NCBI RefSeq assembly: GCF_000002415.2
Contig: NC_009918.1
Location: 1,364,001 to 1,428,000 of the forward strand
Source of the DNA: Plasmodium vivax
Taxonomy: Eukaryota; Apicomplexa; Aconoidasida; Haemosporida; Plasmodiidae
Reading direction: 5' to 3'
DNA length: 64,000 bases
Made by a program: the position numbers and the translations under genes. The notes under the pieces were generated by a model. It worked only from the letters and a program-made list of their open reading frames with translations. It was not told where the DNA came from and did not search any database. Shown here piece after piece: positions 41,947 to 53,200 of this stretch (position 1 is the first letter of the stretch; each line of letters begins with the position of its first letter).

Positions 41947-43662
41947 ATGCGCCTGAACAAGCTCGTAGACTTCAACTACTCCGTGGGCTTAGATGTACTG
42001 AAAAATTTTGACATAGTTAACTACCTAATAGTAGTGATTGTGCTGCTGGCAGTAGTGCTAGCCATATTCAATGAAGACGCATCGACGGGCTCGCCAAGAT
42101 TGTCGTGGATATTAGGAGAGTTCCTACCAATTCAGCAGTCGATTTTTTCACTAAACGCCAATGCAGAGAAGAAATTATTTAAAAAGAAAAATGGCAAGGT
42201 GTATACATTTATCACTTTTGTTTGTAACTTGTTCATCAAGTTGAAGTGTTCCATTCTGGAGGGGACCTTCCTGCATCTACTAAAGGGGTTCTACAAAAAT
42301 GGGATCAGCAAGTTGGTGCTGTACAAAAATTTGGCTATCTTAAAATACAAATCAGAATCCAAAAGGCACTTTTATTATTTAGTTCTGAAGGAGAAGTATA
42401 AACTACCGATTGAGAAAGACGAAAGTGAAATGAAGAGCTATTTAGATGCAAAAAGGGAACTCATTCGAATGAATAAATGGGCCTTTATGTGGAAGGTATC
42501 TGGAGTAAAGAACGAATACATCACCTGTGAAAATGCAAAAGTGAGACCCATATCGTCTTACTCGTATTTAGATTTCATAAGGGAACCGCTCGTACAGAAT
42601 TATGCCATTAAAGCAGCTACGGAGTGGTCCACTGGTAATCATGGCCCCAGATTGCTAGGAGGAAATAATGAAATTTTAAGAGAGTTAGAAAAGAAGGTGG
42701 GGCAATTTTTTGGTAGAAATGATTCCATTCTAGCCGTTTGTGGATTCTTAGCTTGCATGTCAGGGATCGCAGCTGTTGCTACGCCAAGTGATCTCATCCT
42801 ATATGATAGCCGAACACATGCGTGTGTAAAAATAGGAATCCAAATAAGTGGTGCCAAGGCATACACATTTAAACATAACGATTACAACCATTTAGAAATT
42901 TTGTTACAAAAGTATAGAAGCAAATATAGAACCTGTTGGGTGTGTCTAGAATCTGTGTACTCTATGGATGGAGATATCCCCCATTTGCCCTCCTTTAAGA
43001 AATTGTGTGTTAAATATAATGCCAAGTTATTTGTGGATGAAGCACACGGTTTGGGGGTACTAGGAAAGACAGGGAGAGGATTAGAAGAACATTTCAACAT
43101 GCCAGGCTCTGTAGATTTAATAGTTGGAACGTTTAGTAAATCCATCGGTTCTGTTGGAGGATACATTGTCGCCTCTGATGAGGTCATCGAATTTATGGAC
43201 ATTCATTGTATAGGAAATGTCTTTTCAGCTCCACTCCCTTCTTACTGTGCAGGTGCTGCATTAAAAGCCTTCGAATTGATAGACAGCCAACCGTGGAGAA
43301 TTGAGAAGCTTAAATTTAACACAAAATATTTGCGAAATGGGTTAAGGACTGGTATGGGCCTATGGCCAAAGGACTACCCAGAGAGTAATAAGTACATCAT
43401 CGAGGGGGATGATGAGACGAGTGTCATCCCAGTTGTTTTTCCAAATGATCCTGATAGATTGCTAAAAATTTGTAATGTTCTTTTTCAAAAGAAATGGATG
43501 ATTTCGGCTGTTACGTACCCTGCTTGTCCTTTGAAGCTGCCCAGATTTAGGGTCACTGCGACGTCTGCCTATTCCGTGGAGTACATGAACGATTTTATTC
43601 GCGATTTGGTGAGTGCGACCGTTAGTGTGGAGCCCTCTCCGTTTGATAACGGCCTTTTGTGA
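41947..43662 (+). CDS. SPT: Serine palmitoyltransferase (PLP enzyme, LCB2-like)
   Basis: Single exon, 571 residues from the first ATG at 41947. It condenses serine with palmitoyl-CoA to start sphingolipid synthesis at the ER. It belongs to the alpha-oxoamine synthase family. Residues 20-41 form one membrane anchor (IVNYLIVVIVLLAVVLAIF), typical of eukaryotic subunits and absent from the sister enzyme 5-aminolevulinate synthase. Catalytic parts: VDEAHGLGVLGKTGRGLEE with Asp364 and His367, and GTFSKSIGSVGGYI with the PLP lysine at 398. The NHGPRLLGGN substrate loop and YDSRTHAC are also present. A retained Lys means a catalytic LCB2-type chain; no LCB1 partner lies in the window. After the TGA the same frame remains open for 166 codons. 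The gene is flanked on both sides by 15-bp repeat arrays and diverges from DIM1. Confidence 0.94.
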   Translation: MRLNKLVDFNYSVGLDVLKNFDIVNYLIVVIVLLAVVLAIFNEDASTGSPRLSWILGEFLPIQQSIFSLNANAEKKLFKKKNGKVYTFITFVCNLFIKLKCSILEGTFLHLLKGFYKNGISKLVLYKNLAILKYKSESKRHFYYLVLKEKYKLPIEKDESEMKSYLDAKRELIRMNKWAFMWKVSGVKNEYITCENAKVRPISSYSYLDFIREPLVQNYAIKAATEWSTGNHGPRLLGGNNEILRELEKKVGQFFGRNDSILAVCGFLACMSGIAAVATPSDLILYDSRTHACVKIGIQISGAKAYTFKHNDYNHLEILLQKYRSKYRTCWVCLESVYSMDGDIPHLPSFKKLCVKYNAKLFVDEAHGLGVLGKTGRGLEEHFNMPGSVDLIVGTFSKSIGSVGGYIVASDEVIEFMDIHCIGNVFSAPLPSYCAGAALKAFELIDSQPWRIEKLKFNTKYLRNGLRTGMGLWPKDYPESNKYIIEGDDETSVIPVVFPNDPDRLLKICNVLFQKKWMISAVTYPACPLKLPRFRVTATSAYSVEYMNDFIRDLVSATVSVEPSPFDNGLL

Positions 43663-43679
43663 TGGGCTTCTTCGATTGG

Positions 43680-43787
43680 GGGGAGTTGCATTGGAAAGAG
43701 TTGCATCGGGAGGAGATCCATCGGGAGGAGTTGCATCGGAAGGAGTTGCATCGGAGGAGATCCATCGGGAGGAGTTGCATCGGGGCT
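43680..43787. repeat. 15-bp tandem repeat just downstream of SPT
   Basis: Seven imperfect copies of GGGAGGAGTTGCATC with GATCCATC variants, in frame with SPT after its stop codon. Confidence 0.9.
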
Positions 43788-44577
43788 GCATTGTTTTGGT
43801 GTTTTTGAGGCAAGGGGGTTTACTCACGTTGTGAGAGGGCATATACGCCTCGTTATAACTCCGCCACGCAGGTGGCTATACACGCCATTCACGCGATCCG
43901 TCACGCGATCCTTCACGTCGTTGTACCGTTTTGTTCCATGCTGTATGAGGAGACCTACAAAAAGCGCTGTACGATCCTATATGTCATGCCAACATCCGTT
44001 TCATGTGAATTTTTTTTTTTTTTTTTTTATCCTTTTTTGTCCAATTTTGCATTTCATTTCTGATTTGTTTCCAACGTGTAGATCGAATCACATCCGTTTT
44101 CACGCCCCTCCCCCTGCCGTTTTAACATTTTTCATTTTATCAAATTTACGAACGCATTAAATGATTAACACGCTAGAAAAAAAAAGAAAAAAAAAAAAAA
44201 AGTATTCAAGTCAACTCGGAGAGTATGCTACTGGTGCAAACTTTTCGCCTTGTCTGCCCAATTCCTTTTGCATCTCCATTGGGAAATTTTCTCACAAGGG
44301 GAATTCCTTCTTTTAGCATTCACAAATTGGCCAACTAGCTGCGCAATCGTATGAAAATGTAAAGTAATGTGTGCAAGGGAGAGTGTTTAAAAAAAAAAAA
44401 TAAGAAAATAAGAAAATAAAAAAATGCCCTTTCGTAGTAGCTCACATACCAATACGCACAACGGATGAAGGCTTCCCACCTTTTTTCCCAAAATTTAAAA
44501 AGCGCACACATCTTCCCCGGGAATGGCAGCCACCTCGTTTCGCACATGACAATGTCTGTGTGTGCAGAGGTCGCAGG

Positions 44578-44668
44578 TGGGGAGATATACGCTGCTCGTA
44601 GTGGCTGCTCGTAAAGGCTGCACGTAATCGCTTCTCGTAATGGCTGCTCCCAATGGCTGCTCTCTCCT
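44578..44668. repeat. Imperfect 15-bp repeat GGCTGCTCGTAAT
   Basis: About six imperfect copies of a 14-16 bp unit in noncoding DNA between SPT and the next gene. Confidence 0.8.
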
Positions 44669-45713
44669 TCCCTTTTTATGCTTGCGATGCGACCTATGGT
44701 GCGCTGATTGGGCCCCTTTGCGCTCTCCCAAAGTATATGGCAAAATGTAATGAAGCAAAAACGGCTAACTGCTCCACGTGGGGTGTGCATACGTCAGCAT
44801 TTACACATTTTTACGCGACTTGAAAAGAATGCCAAAATGTGTTGGTGCGTTCGGCCAATAAACCTGTCCAGTGCGCTTAGCATGGTCATTCCCTCTGTCA
44901 TTTGCGCGCGGGGGAATTACACGAAGGTGCAAAAAGGAAAAAGCAAAGAGCAAAAAGCAAATGTTGGCCTTTTCCTTTGGATGCGGTCCTCCCAGTGGTA
45001 GTGACACTGCACGGTGCGCCTTTTACTTTGCTCTTCCCAGTCGAAATTCGATTTAGCGCCTTTTTCCAAATGGTGCAAAAAAAAAAAAAAAAAAAAAAAA
45101 TAATAGCAAAATTGAGGAAGGAAAAGCATAGCTGACATGCTTGACGCGGACGATGAGGTTGGGTCAAGAAAAAACGCGAAGCACATTGTGTCAAGCTATG
45201 AGAGTCATCCCTGCGCGAAACGAAGCGGTCGAGCGAACGAAATAACATTGCGATTGAGATGGCGAATGAGCGTGTGATTAGCACCGCCATGCCATTACGC
45301 TAGTCTCTGCGCATCCGCGAAGCGCGAAGAAGTGTGCCTCCCCTTCGCGCCCCTCCACTGGCCGCTCCCCTCGTCCATTTCTCTGCCTAACTCGACAGAA
45401 TCGCAACCTTCCCACATTTGCGCGAAAGTGCGTTTTATCACAACTTCCAGCACACCACAGTACGCTCATCACAGACAAGCGCCACTGCACACATGTGTAT
45501 GGGTGAATAGCTGCATTCCTTCGCCACCCCGCGTGCAGAAGGTCAGCCGTGGAAAAGATGCCTCTCCTCCCAAGCTTGCTCTTCACTTGGAATGAAAGAA
45601 GTGCGCATGCAGGCAGACGCCTTTAAAAAAGAGTAAAAAGGAGAGAGGCAAATAATGCGAGCCCCAGCATCTCCCCTGATGCAGATGCAAACGCAAAATG
45701 AATCGCATCACAT

Positions 45714-48700
45714 ATGACCGTTCCTAAACTTTCCGAGGAAACTGAGAAAAAAAAAAAAGAGTTACGCATGGGTCGAAGTAGCACCCGCAGCAGTAGCTCT
45801 CGTAGCAGCCGTGGCTACCCGGTGGAACCAGGGACCGCCCAAAAGAAGTACCTCCAAAGTACACACCCCAAACACGCAGATGAGAAGCTAAATGAGAAGC
45901 TGCGGACTGAAGGCACGTTCGACGAAAAACACTTTGTGGACGAGAAAAAACGAGTCAACAACCCCAGGAGCAATAAAATGGCACTACGCCGAGGAAGCAG
46001 GGATGGCAGAAAAACGGAAAGCAAACAAAGCTTATACTTTTCCAAACCTACGAAAGAATCTGATGACAGTTCGCCCAAGAAAAAGTGGTCAGAGAAAGAA
46101 ATAGAGGAACTGATTTTTAAATATAAAAAGAATGACAGTTATGAATCTGCTCGGAAAAAAAAACATTTTGACAAAAGGCACACCTACCAGGATACGAGGA
46201 CCAACTACGACTCGCTAAGTTACCGTGGCAATGTACTCTTTCGCTCGGAAAATGACCCTAGGGGGGTGTATTTCGACAGGGGGGTATCCGCTGCGACTAT
46301 GGCGGGCACTACCGCAGCCACTACCGCAGCCACTACCGCAGCTACGACAGCGGCTACGACAGCGGGAGATGGGGGCAGGGTGGATGACTACGCTGGTCTG
46401 CCCCTTTCAAGCAGAAGAAGACACCACTTGAGGGATTCCCCCGCCAGGGGATATCACCACCGAGTGAGTGAGCACACGGATTACTACAAAAGAGACAGCA
46501 TTATCAGTGACTTATCCTGCGCCAGTGGATTTTTGCCGTCCACGTGCAGGGGGGACTACGATAGGGAGGAGAGTGCCACACGCGGGGGGAGAGGCACTAC
46601 CTGGCGAGACTCCCATAGGTGCACCTCTCTCAATAGCGACTTCCACCGCGGGGACCCCTCCGTAGACTACTCCAAATACTCCAAATGTTACAAAAAGCGG
46701 TTAAGTGGAAATGGGATCGGAGATAGTCACAAAAAGGGAATAAATCATATGAACGAGTCAGGCAAATCATCCCCTTTAGGAAATAAAAACGGAGAGGAAA
46801 TTGACCTCACAGGGGAATATTCCGACGAGGAATCCAAGGAGAAAAAAACGTGCCATAATTTCTCACAAGATAAAAAAAATTTATATGAGACTTTTTTCAA
46901 TTTAACGAACAAGTATGAAAAAATAAAAAACAAGAAAGGGGGCAGCGATCAGGAGGGGTTCAAATTAGACGAAGCAGATCTCAGGTCGAGAATAAAATCC
47001 TGCAATGGGGACCAGGAAAGGCAAAATAGGCTAATTAGAGAAGACCCCCTACGAAGTGATAACATTTTTTCGAGCCATTTTTACAAAAGTAGAGACTCCA
47101 TTTTTGACAAAAACGGGGCATTATTCGATAAAGACAGAAAAAAAAAAAACTATGCAGATGTGGCCTATCTGGAAAATTACGTAAAAGCGTTTGATGTGAA
47201 GAGAAGCAGATTTTCTCGGAAGGATTCTAACCATAGGGGGGGAAGACTGTTCAAGGGTGTCCCCTACTCTGATGATATTCTCAGGCACAGCTCAGACGAT
47301 TCCTGTAGTTATGAAGTTTGCTCCGTAAGGAAAGGACCCAAAGGAGGTATACAAGGTAGCAGCTCGGGTGAGCGTGAAGGGGGAAAAATAACCAGGTCGT
47401 TGAGGGGCAGTCCTGTCAAGCCGTTTAGCTCTCCGCACACTTTAGAAGAAGAACCCTTTAGAGGAAGCATTCCCAAGAGGGGGAAAAACAGCCCTGCAAA
47501 TGCACATTTAGGTGAAAAGACAAAGCCTTTTAATGCAGACGATACGGAAGTATTCTCTAACCATTTCAAAAACGCACAGCTACGTGAGAGCCCTTTATCA
47601 CATACATCCAATGATTGCTCCACTTTATATGATTATGTAAGTTACGCCAAAAGGAGAACTAAAGGCTACTGTGAAAGTGACGCCCATTTGAACAGCTCAC
47701 CAAGAGGCTATCACCCCTCTGGTGTTAACGACGTCTGTGCAAAAAGCAGAGATAGGTTATCATCCCTTCTGAGTAAAATTCAAACAAAAAAAAATTACAA
47801 AAATGATGACCAGAATTTCTCCCATTTTAAGTCTACCACGTTGAGGGGTTCCTACCTGGACGGGGATGACGAGACGTTCCCGCTTCATTCCTACGCCACG
47901 AAAAATACGCACCTTGAGAAATCCTATAAGGGGGGTAATCTGCCCTCCCCTCGGGGGAGACTACCTAGTAGGAGAAGCAGGAGAGGGGAAGATGACTCTC
48001 CTGTCTCTAAGTTAAACATTCACGATGAGGTGGATGTCAAAAATGTTAGCGATTCTGTGGGATACTCTCCCGTTGGTAGTAGAGGAGGCCATAATGGTCT
48101 CATCAGTGGGGACGCTAACGATGGGTCGTACGGAGGGAAATATCACCCAGGGGAACTCCCCACAGATGCACGGAAGCAAAGTGTGCGTAACTCCTGGCGG
48201 GAAAAAAAACAGATAAAGAATCTGCTGAGCTACGTTTGTGACGAAGGGGGCGGAGAAAGGGACGAGTTTTTAAAAAGCATAGGAAAGAAATACCTCTTCA
48301 CAGAAGGGGAGGAATTACTAAATAGTATTTTGAAATTGAAAAAAATGAAATCATCCCGACAAGTTGGGGTGGATGCAGATGAAGGGGGCTACGATAGAGA
48401 AGATCCCAAGGAGCGCTACGAAAAGGAACGGACTGCAAATCACCACAGTTGGAAGTGCAACCCCGCTGGGAGGGGTAGTAGAGCCAACCTGGGCGAGACG
48501 GCTTCGTTTAAGTATTTGAAGAACCGCTCCTACACGAGGCCCATGCATGTTGGCGACTTTGATGTGGGTGGTGTCCCGGCTGCTGATTGCGCGGATGGCG
48601 TGGATGGCGTGGATGGCGTGGATAGCGGCCACTGTGCAGGTTTATATGACCACGGGTATAGCGGCGAGTACGGCGAAGAACGCAGCGGAGAACGCAGCGC

Positions 48701-49031
48701 AGAACACAGCAGACAGCACAGCAGACAGCACAGCGGAGAGCGCGCCGACAAGGAGCAGCGGAACCCAAGCCGTCAGGGCTCTCCCTACTACCGCGACGTT
48801 TTATTCCTCCTCTTTCTGTACCTTTTAAAAATTGTATGCTGCTTAATCAGGTACCTTGTGCAGCTTGCACTGCTGCTCGTGGTTTACGCTTATCACGCGC
48901 TGCGCACCAAATCTCTTGCAACGATATTCATTTCAGTCGTGGTTGCCGTTCCCCTTTTTTTGTTGCTGCTGTCGGTGCTTATACTGTCCTACAGAAGCGT
49001 GAACACGGAGTTTTTCGACCGGGACATCTGA
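45714..49031 (+). CDS. Ser/basic-rich protein with C-terminal membrane segments, unknown function
   Basis: Single exon, 1,105 residues from ATG 45714; a second in-frame ATG is at residue 20. Most of the protein is hydrophilic and disordered, dominated by Ser, Arg, Lys, Asp, Gly and Tyr, with an RS-like start (RSSTRSSSSRSSRG). Low-complexity runs include an Ala/Thr tract near residues 195-218, a DGVDGVDGVD run and an (R/H)SGER/SRQHS run close to the end. From residue 1028 the chain becomes strongly hydrophobic: VLFLLFLYLLKIVCCLIRYL, then QLALLLVVYAYHAL, then LATIFISVVVAVPLFLLLLSVLIL, and a short polar tail SYRSVNTEFFDRDI. This gives two or three spans, so the long N-terminal part is probably cytosolic and anchored at the C-terminus. 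There is no signal peptide. I do not recognise the family. Confidence 0.88.
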   Translation: MTVPKLSEETEKKKKELRMGRSSTRSSSSRSSRGYPVEPGTAQKKYLQSTHPKHADEKLNEKLRTEGTFDEKHFVDEKKRVNNPRSNKMALRRGSRDGRKTESKQSLYFSKPTKESDDSSPKKKWSEKEIEELIFKYKKNDSYESARKKKHFDKRHTYQDTRTNYDSLSYRGNVLFRSENDPRGVYFDRGVSAATMAGTTAATTAATTAATTAATTAGDGGRVDDYAGLPLSSRRRHHLRDSPARGYHHRVSEHTDYYKRDSIISDLSCASGFLPSTCRGDYDREESATRGGRGTTWRDSHRCTSLNSDFHRGDPSVDYSKYSKCYKKRLSGNGIGDSHKKGINHMNESGKSSPLGNKNGEEIDLTGEYSDEESKEKKTCHNFSQDKKNLYETFFNLTNKYEKIKNKKGGSDQEGFKLDEADLRSRIKSCNGDQERQNRLIREDPLRSDNIFSSHFYKSRDSIFDKNGALFDKDRKKKNYADVAYLENYVKAFDVKRSRFSRKDSNHRGGRLFKGVPYSDDILRHSSDDSCSYEVCSVRKGPKGGIQGSSSGEREGGKITRSLRGSPVKPFSSPHTLEEEPFRGSIPKRGKNSPANAHLGEKTKPFNADDTEVFSNHFKNAQLRESPLSHTSNDCSTLYDYVSYAKRRTKGYCESDAHLNSSPRGYHPSGVNDVCAKSRDRLSSLLSKIQTKKNYKNDDQNFSHFKSTTLRGSYLDGDDETFPLHSYATKNTHLEKSYKGGNLPSPRGRLPSRRSRRGEDDSPVSKLNIHDEVDVKNVSDSVGYSPVGSRGGHNGLISGDANDGSYGGKYHPGELPTDARKQSVRNSWREKKQIKNLLSYVCDEGGGERDEFLKSIGKKYLFTEGEELLNSILKLKKMKSSRQVGVDADEGGYDREDPKERYEKERTANHHSWKCNPAGRGSRANLGETASFKYLKNRSYTRPMHVGDFDVGGVPAADCADGVDGVDGVDSGHCAGLYDHGYSGEYGEERSGERSAEHSRQHSRQHSGERADKEQRNPSRQGSPYYRDVLFLLFLYLLKIVCCLIRYLVQLALLLVVYAYHALRTKSLATIFISVVVAVPLFLLLLSVLILSYRSVNTEFFDRDI
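46300..46372 (+). repeat. Coding repeat encoding Ala/Thr tract
   Basis: Tandem 12-bp copies of ACTACCGCAGCC, drifting to ACGACAGCGGCT, encode (TTAA)n inside the Ser/basic-rich protein. Confidence 0.85.
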
Positions 49032-50297
49032 GGGGGGTGCATCGGTTGGCAAGGGAGCGCAGAAGAGCTTATCTGGTGGGTGAAGTTTCTCCTTGGGAAC
49101 GTCCACATCGTTGTGAAAATTGCCGCGTCGTGTCGTGGTATGCCGCTTACACCGCCGCAGCTGTGCACATGCTAGCGTGCGACAAGCGAAGGGATTTTTT
49201 TTAAGCAAAGACGCGCGCATGGGTAAGCCTCTGCGTCGCCCTGGAATGGTCTGCGTTTGTACTCCTTGAGAGTTTGTCCCCATCACCCTCTGTGTTGTAA
49301 CGCAACGGAGGCCTTTTTTTTTTTTTTTTTTTTTTTGTCAATTTTGCATCCTACATAGAGTTTCTCCATCGGGTAATTTTCAGTCCGTTTGTTCTGACGT
49401 GTACGCGCGGGTATGCGCAGTGTTTTTTATTTTTTCGTGTCCATATATAAGAGTTCTTGCGGTTGAATGATGCGTTATCAAGTTAAATGGCTCGCCAACG
49501 CACATCGTCCATCACACTGTCGTATGTGCACGCTGCGCTTGTGTGGATATCTGTGGGAGGGCACCTTTTCATGCTTCCTTTTTTGCAAAAAAAAAAAAAA
49601 TATACTTTCATTCGTCTTGATTGTGCCCCCTACCCCAGTGACGTTCCCTTTTTTTATGGTGCCACAGGTGAGTGGTGGGCATACTGTTCCGCGTTATTTT
49701 TCCGTTTTTTTTTTTTTTTTTTCGCACTTTGTTTTTTTTTTTTGTTCCTTTTGTTTCTTCTGCTTCGTCAGCTTCGTCAGCTTCTTCTGCTTCTTCTGTT
49801 TCTTTTGCTTCCTTTTTGTGTTTAATTTAGGCTGACAACATTTAAGCAACACACGGGGAGGAAGTTTTTTTTCCCCCTCCCGCCGCGTTCAATCGAACAT
49901 TTGAACCTTGTGGAACGGAGCGCGTTCTTCCCAGCTGCACAGGTTGACGCGCGAGGGGCGGAAATAAAGCACACGGGAGGTGAAGGCGTGCGCAGCGTTG
50001 TGAAGCAAAATGGCGAACTTATAGCGTACCCCTTTTTTTAGCAACTCGATATTTTTCATTTTTCACTTTTCATTTTTCACCTTTAAAGGGGGGCGACCAA
50101 GGTTTGTTCCCCTCAAAGGTGTAAAACATCAATTCGTAGAAGAGGCGCTTTTTTGGCGAGGCACATATTGCCTGGGTGTACCTCTTTTCAGCGCGACGTA
50201 AATGCATTCGTGAAGTGTTGCGTGGTCTGCCAGTATACACCCAAATTACAGCTTTGTGAGAGGCGACCCCCCGCCTTAACTACACTCCAAAGGAAAT
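49032..50297. promoter_or_regulatory. Tandem intergenic region
   Basis: 1.3 kb between two same-strand genes. Poly(T) runs lie at 49314-49337 and 49706-49722. A TTCTGCTTCGTCAGCTTCGTC pyrimidine-rich reiteration lies at 49755-49820, and a TTTTCATTTTTCAC reiteration at 50050-50085. No exon is supported. Confidence 0.5.
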
Positions 50298-53200
50298 ATG
50301 CTGCGAAACGCGGGGAAAGCCTCCGCGACCGCGTCAGAGGAAAAGGCAAAGGAGAAGAACAAAATTTATAACAGACGAATAGATAAGGAAATAAAAAACC
50401 TGAAGGAGTCAAAACTTCTGCATAATAATAATGTGTACATCACGGTTAGTCAAGCGGACGGGGAGGAGCAAAAAAGGGATGATCGTGTCTTAGGAGATAG
50501 CTTGGACGACCAGGAGAGGAACAAACACTTGTTCCTACTAGAAACGTTTAGTGAAGAATATTTCCAAAGGGACAATTTTTTTCTGAGCAATTTTACGAAG
50601 CATATAAAAATTGTAAAAGAAAAGATAAACGGTGGGGTGTATCCCACGAATGGTCATGGGAGTAGCAGCCGATCCATCCTCGGAGAATTGGAAAAGTACG
50701 AAGAGTATAAAAATAATTTGTGTCCCTTTTTTGGCATCTACGAGACGCTAAATTTGGAGAGCATCTTCGAAAGCTTCCAAAACTTCTTAAGCGAAATTTC
50801 CTTTTTTATGCCCATTTTTGAAACGTTTAAAAATGGCTTCATGAGGGAGCAGCGCATCTTCGGGGGGATGAGCGAGGAGGACTGCGCAGAGGAGAATCTC
50901 CCATGGGAAGGGCGTCAAAGCAGTGAATTTTCCTTCTTCACCAACACCTTCTTCGAAATTATATACAAAGATTTCACCACCCATTTGGTAGCGATTCAAA
51001 GGGAGGTCACACTTAAGTTACAGAAGGATGAAGCGTACGAAGAGAAATCCTTTTATGAGATTTTTTCTCATTTCTTCCATAAATACTATAGCATCAAAGA
51101 AAGTGCTGTGTTTTCATTTTTCCTTTTTGAAGACTACCCGTTTAGCAAGCCGTACGTCAACATAGACACCCTGCCCTTTTGCTTTTTTAAAAAAAAAACA
51201 CACACAAAATTGAAGGGAGATAAATATAATCAGAAAAACATACTCAACATTTTACTCCCCCAAATGGAGAAGGGATGGATCCCAAAAATTACCATCGGGA
51301 ATTTATTCGAAGAATGCCAAAAGCTTGTTCATGTAATTTTTTTTTTTTATCAGTACAAAGTGTACCTTTTTTTTTATTACCTGATGAAGCATAAAATATT
51401 TGAATTATTTCTCAAAGGAAACTGCAAGGTCAATTTGGAGACGTACCCCCTCGTCTATGCCTACGTAGCTGCGGTTGATAAAAAGCTAGTTACACAAAAA
51501 AGAGGAAGGAAAAAAAATTATTCCAATTTGCTCTACAGCATTGATAACTGCGAATGCATTAATCAAGATTTCCTTTTGTATAAACTGCTTTACAATTATA
51601 AAAAGGTAAAGAGGAAGTTGGCTAGTCATGTTCTGGATGATGGAGGGAGGACTCCCCTTACGGGTCACCTAATGCAGATGAGAAAAAAAAGATATGAATA
51701 TTATATGTATTTGTTTTTCCTTCTTTTCATTTTTTTCCTCCCCCTATTTGTTAAAAATGTGTTTATATACCAGACGGAGGAAATTCAGCACTATCTGCAG
51801 AACGCGGGGAACAGCGGGCTTGTTCACGTTGAGAATGTGGCTAGTGACACCCAGGGGGGGGGGAACCATCCACTGTTCTGGGTCTACATGGGAGGAATAA
51901 GCAGGGTGAGCTCCACATGGGGTGACGATGTAAGGAAGGCCCATCCCGGTGAGGGGGCACACACAGCACGTGGAAACACGGACAAGGAGGAAGCGACCAA
52001 ACCGGGGGATAGCCCCGTAGGAAGTAGTGACAGCAGGGAGGAGGAGGGCCAACAGGGAAGAGTAATCAGCTCAGCGGCGAGGACGCCACACGACGGGAGG
52101 AGCGGCCCCCCCCCAAGGGCCCTCGCCACCGCGCTGCTAGCCATCTCCGAGTTCCTCCTGTTCACACTGGGGGTGATCTACAATTTGCGCCTACTAAAAA
52201 AGAGGACGAAACATAGCAACCAGGTGTTAAACATCTGCTCGGCCATGCTAATCCTGTACAGCCCAATTTTCATTTCGAAGAATGCCAACTACGTAAGGAC
52301 CCTATCCCTGGGTTTGCTATTCTGGGCCATCAACTTAATTTTGCAGAAAAAAATGTACCTGTCCATTTGTGTGTACTTTATAGCCACCTATTTTGACCTC
52401 CGCAATTTGAGCTTTTTCGTCTCCTTTCTCTTTATCTATGTGTACATTAGCAGCATGTATGTAAGGAGAAGTGGCAACAGGGTGAAGACCTCTCTTAAAA
52501 ATTGGTGCCACGTTTGCAGGCATGTACTCCTCTACGTGCTCTCCTTCGCTGTTACCACGTATATTTTATTTTACCTTTTTTCCACTGACCAAGTTGGATG
52601 GGTGGACATAGCGAAGCGGTGTGTTAATTTTTTGAGCACCTATTTGGAACACACGGGAGAGGCCTTTACGAGAAGCCACGCCGCCTTACCCACCCGAGCA
52701 GCAACCGGGGGGAATGGAAGTACACACTCGGGAAGAATCGCAACCGGGGGGGATATCTCCCTCATTGGGAATTCCCACCGCGCGCAAATTTTTTTCTTGG
52801 CCCTTATCCCCCACATGTTGAGCGTCCTCCTTAATTACCTCCTCGTCGTGAACACCATCGCGAAGCTGTACGTCTCCCTATCCGTTTCCTGCATCATGTT
52901 TGTCTTCACCTCCTGGGGGGACCCCCACTCATGCGATTATTACTTAACCGCGTTGCAAATTTTTCAGCTCCTTTTCATTAACGTCGTTCGAAGCTCAAGC
53001 ATACTATTGAATGTCCTCATTTCATCCTTCATAGTTTTGACGAGTGATCGTTTTAATGTGTACCTCTTCTGTCTGACCATCTTCCATTTTGCCTTTCATA
53101 TTTATTTAATGTTTCCCTGGGTGAATTTCCTCCCCAATGTTAATTACCATTTTCGTGTTTGCCTACATTTGGTGAGTCAATTGTGCAGGTACGTTGTGTG

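Larger units (their letters stand above)
43663..45713. other. Tandem intergenic region (SPT to Ser/basic-rich gene)
   Basis: 2 kb with no ATG-initiated gene that I can support. It holds a 15-bp array just after the SPT stop (43680-43787), a GGCTGCTCGTAAT array at 44578-44668, and poly(A) or poly(T) runs at 44010-44028, 44174-44201, 44389-44402 and 45078-45101. Confidence 0.5.

Noticed and set aside
41947..43662. 5-aminolevulinate synthase as an alternative identity
   Set aside because: The N-terminal membrane anchor and the DEAHGLGVLGKTGRG and GTFSKSIGSVGGYI versions of the motifs fit serine palmitoyltransferase better.
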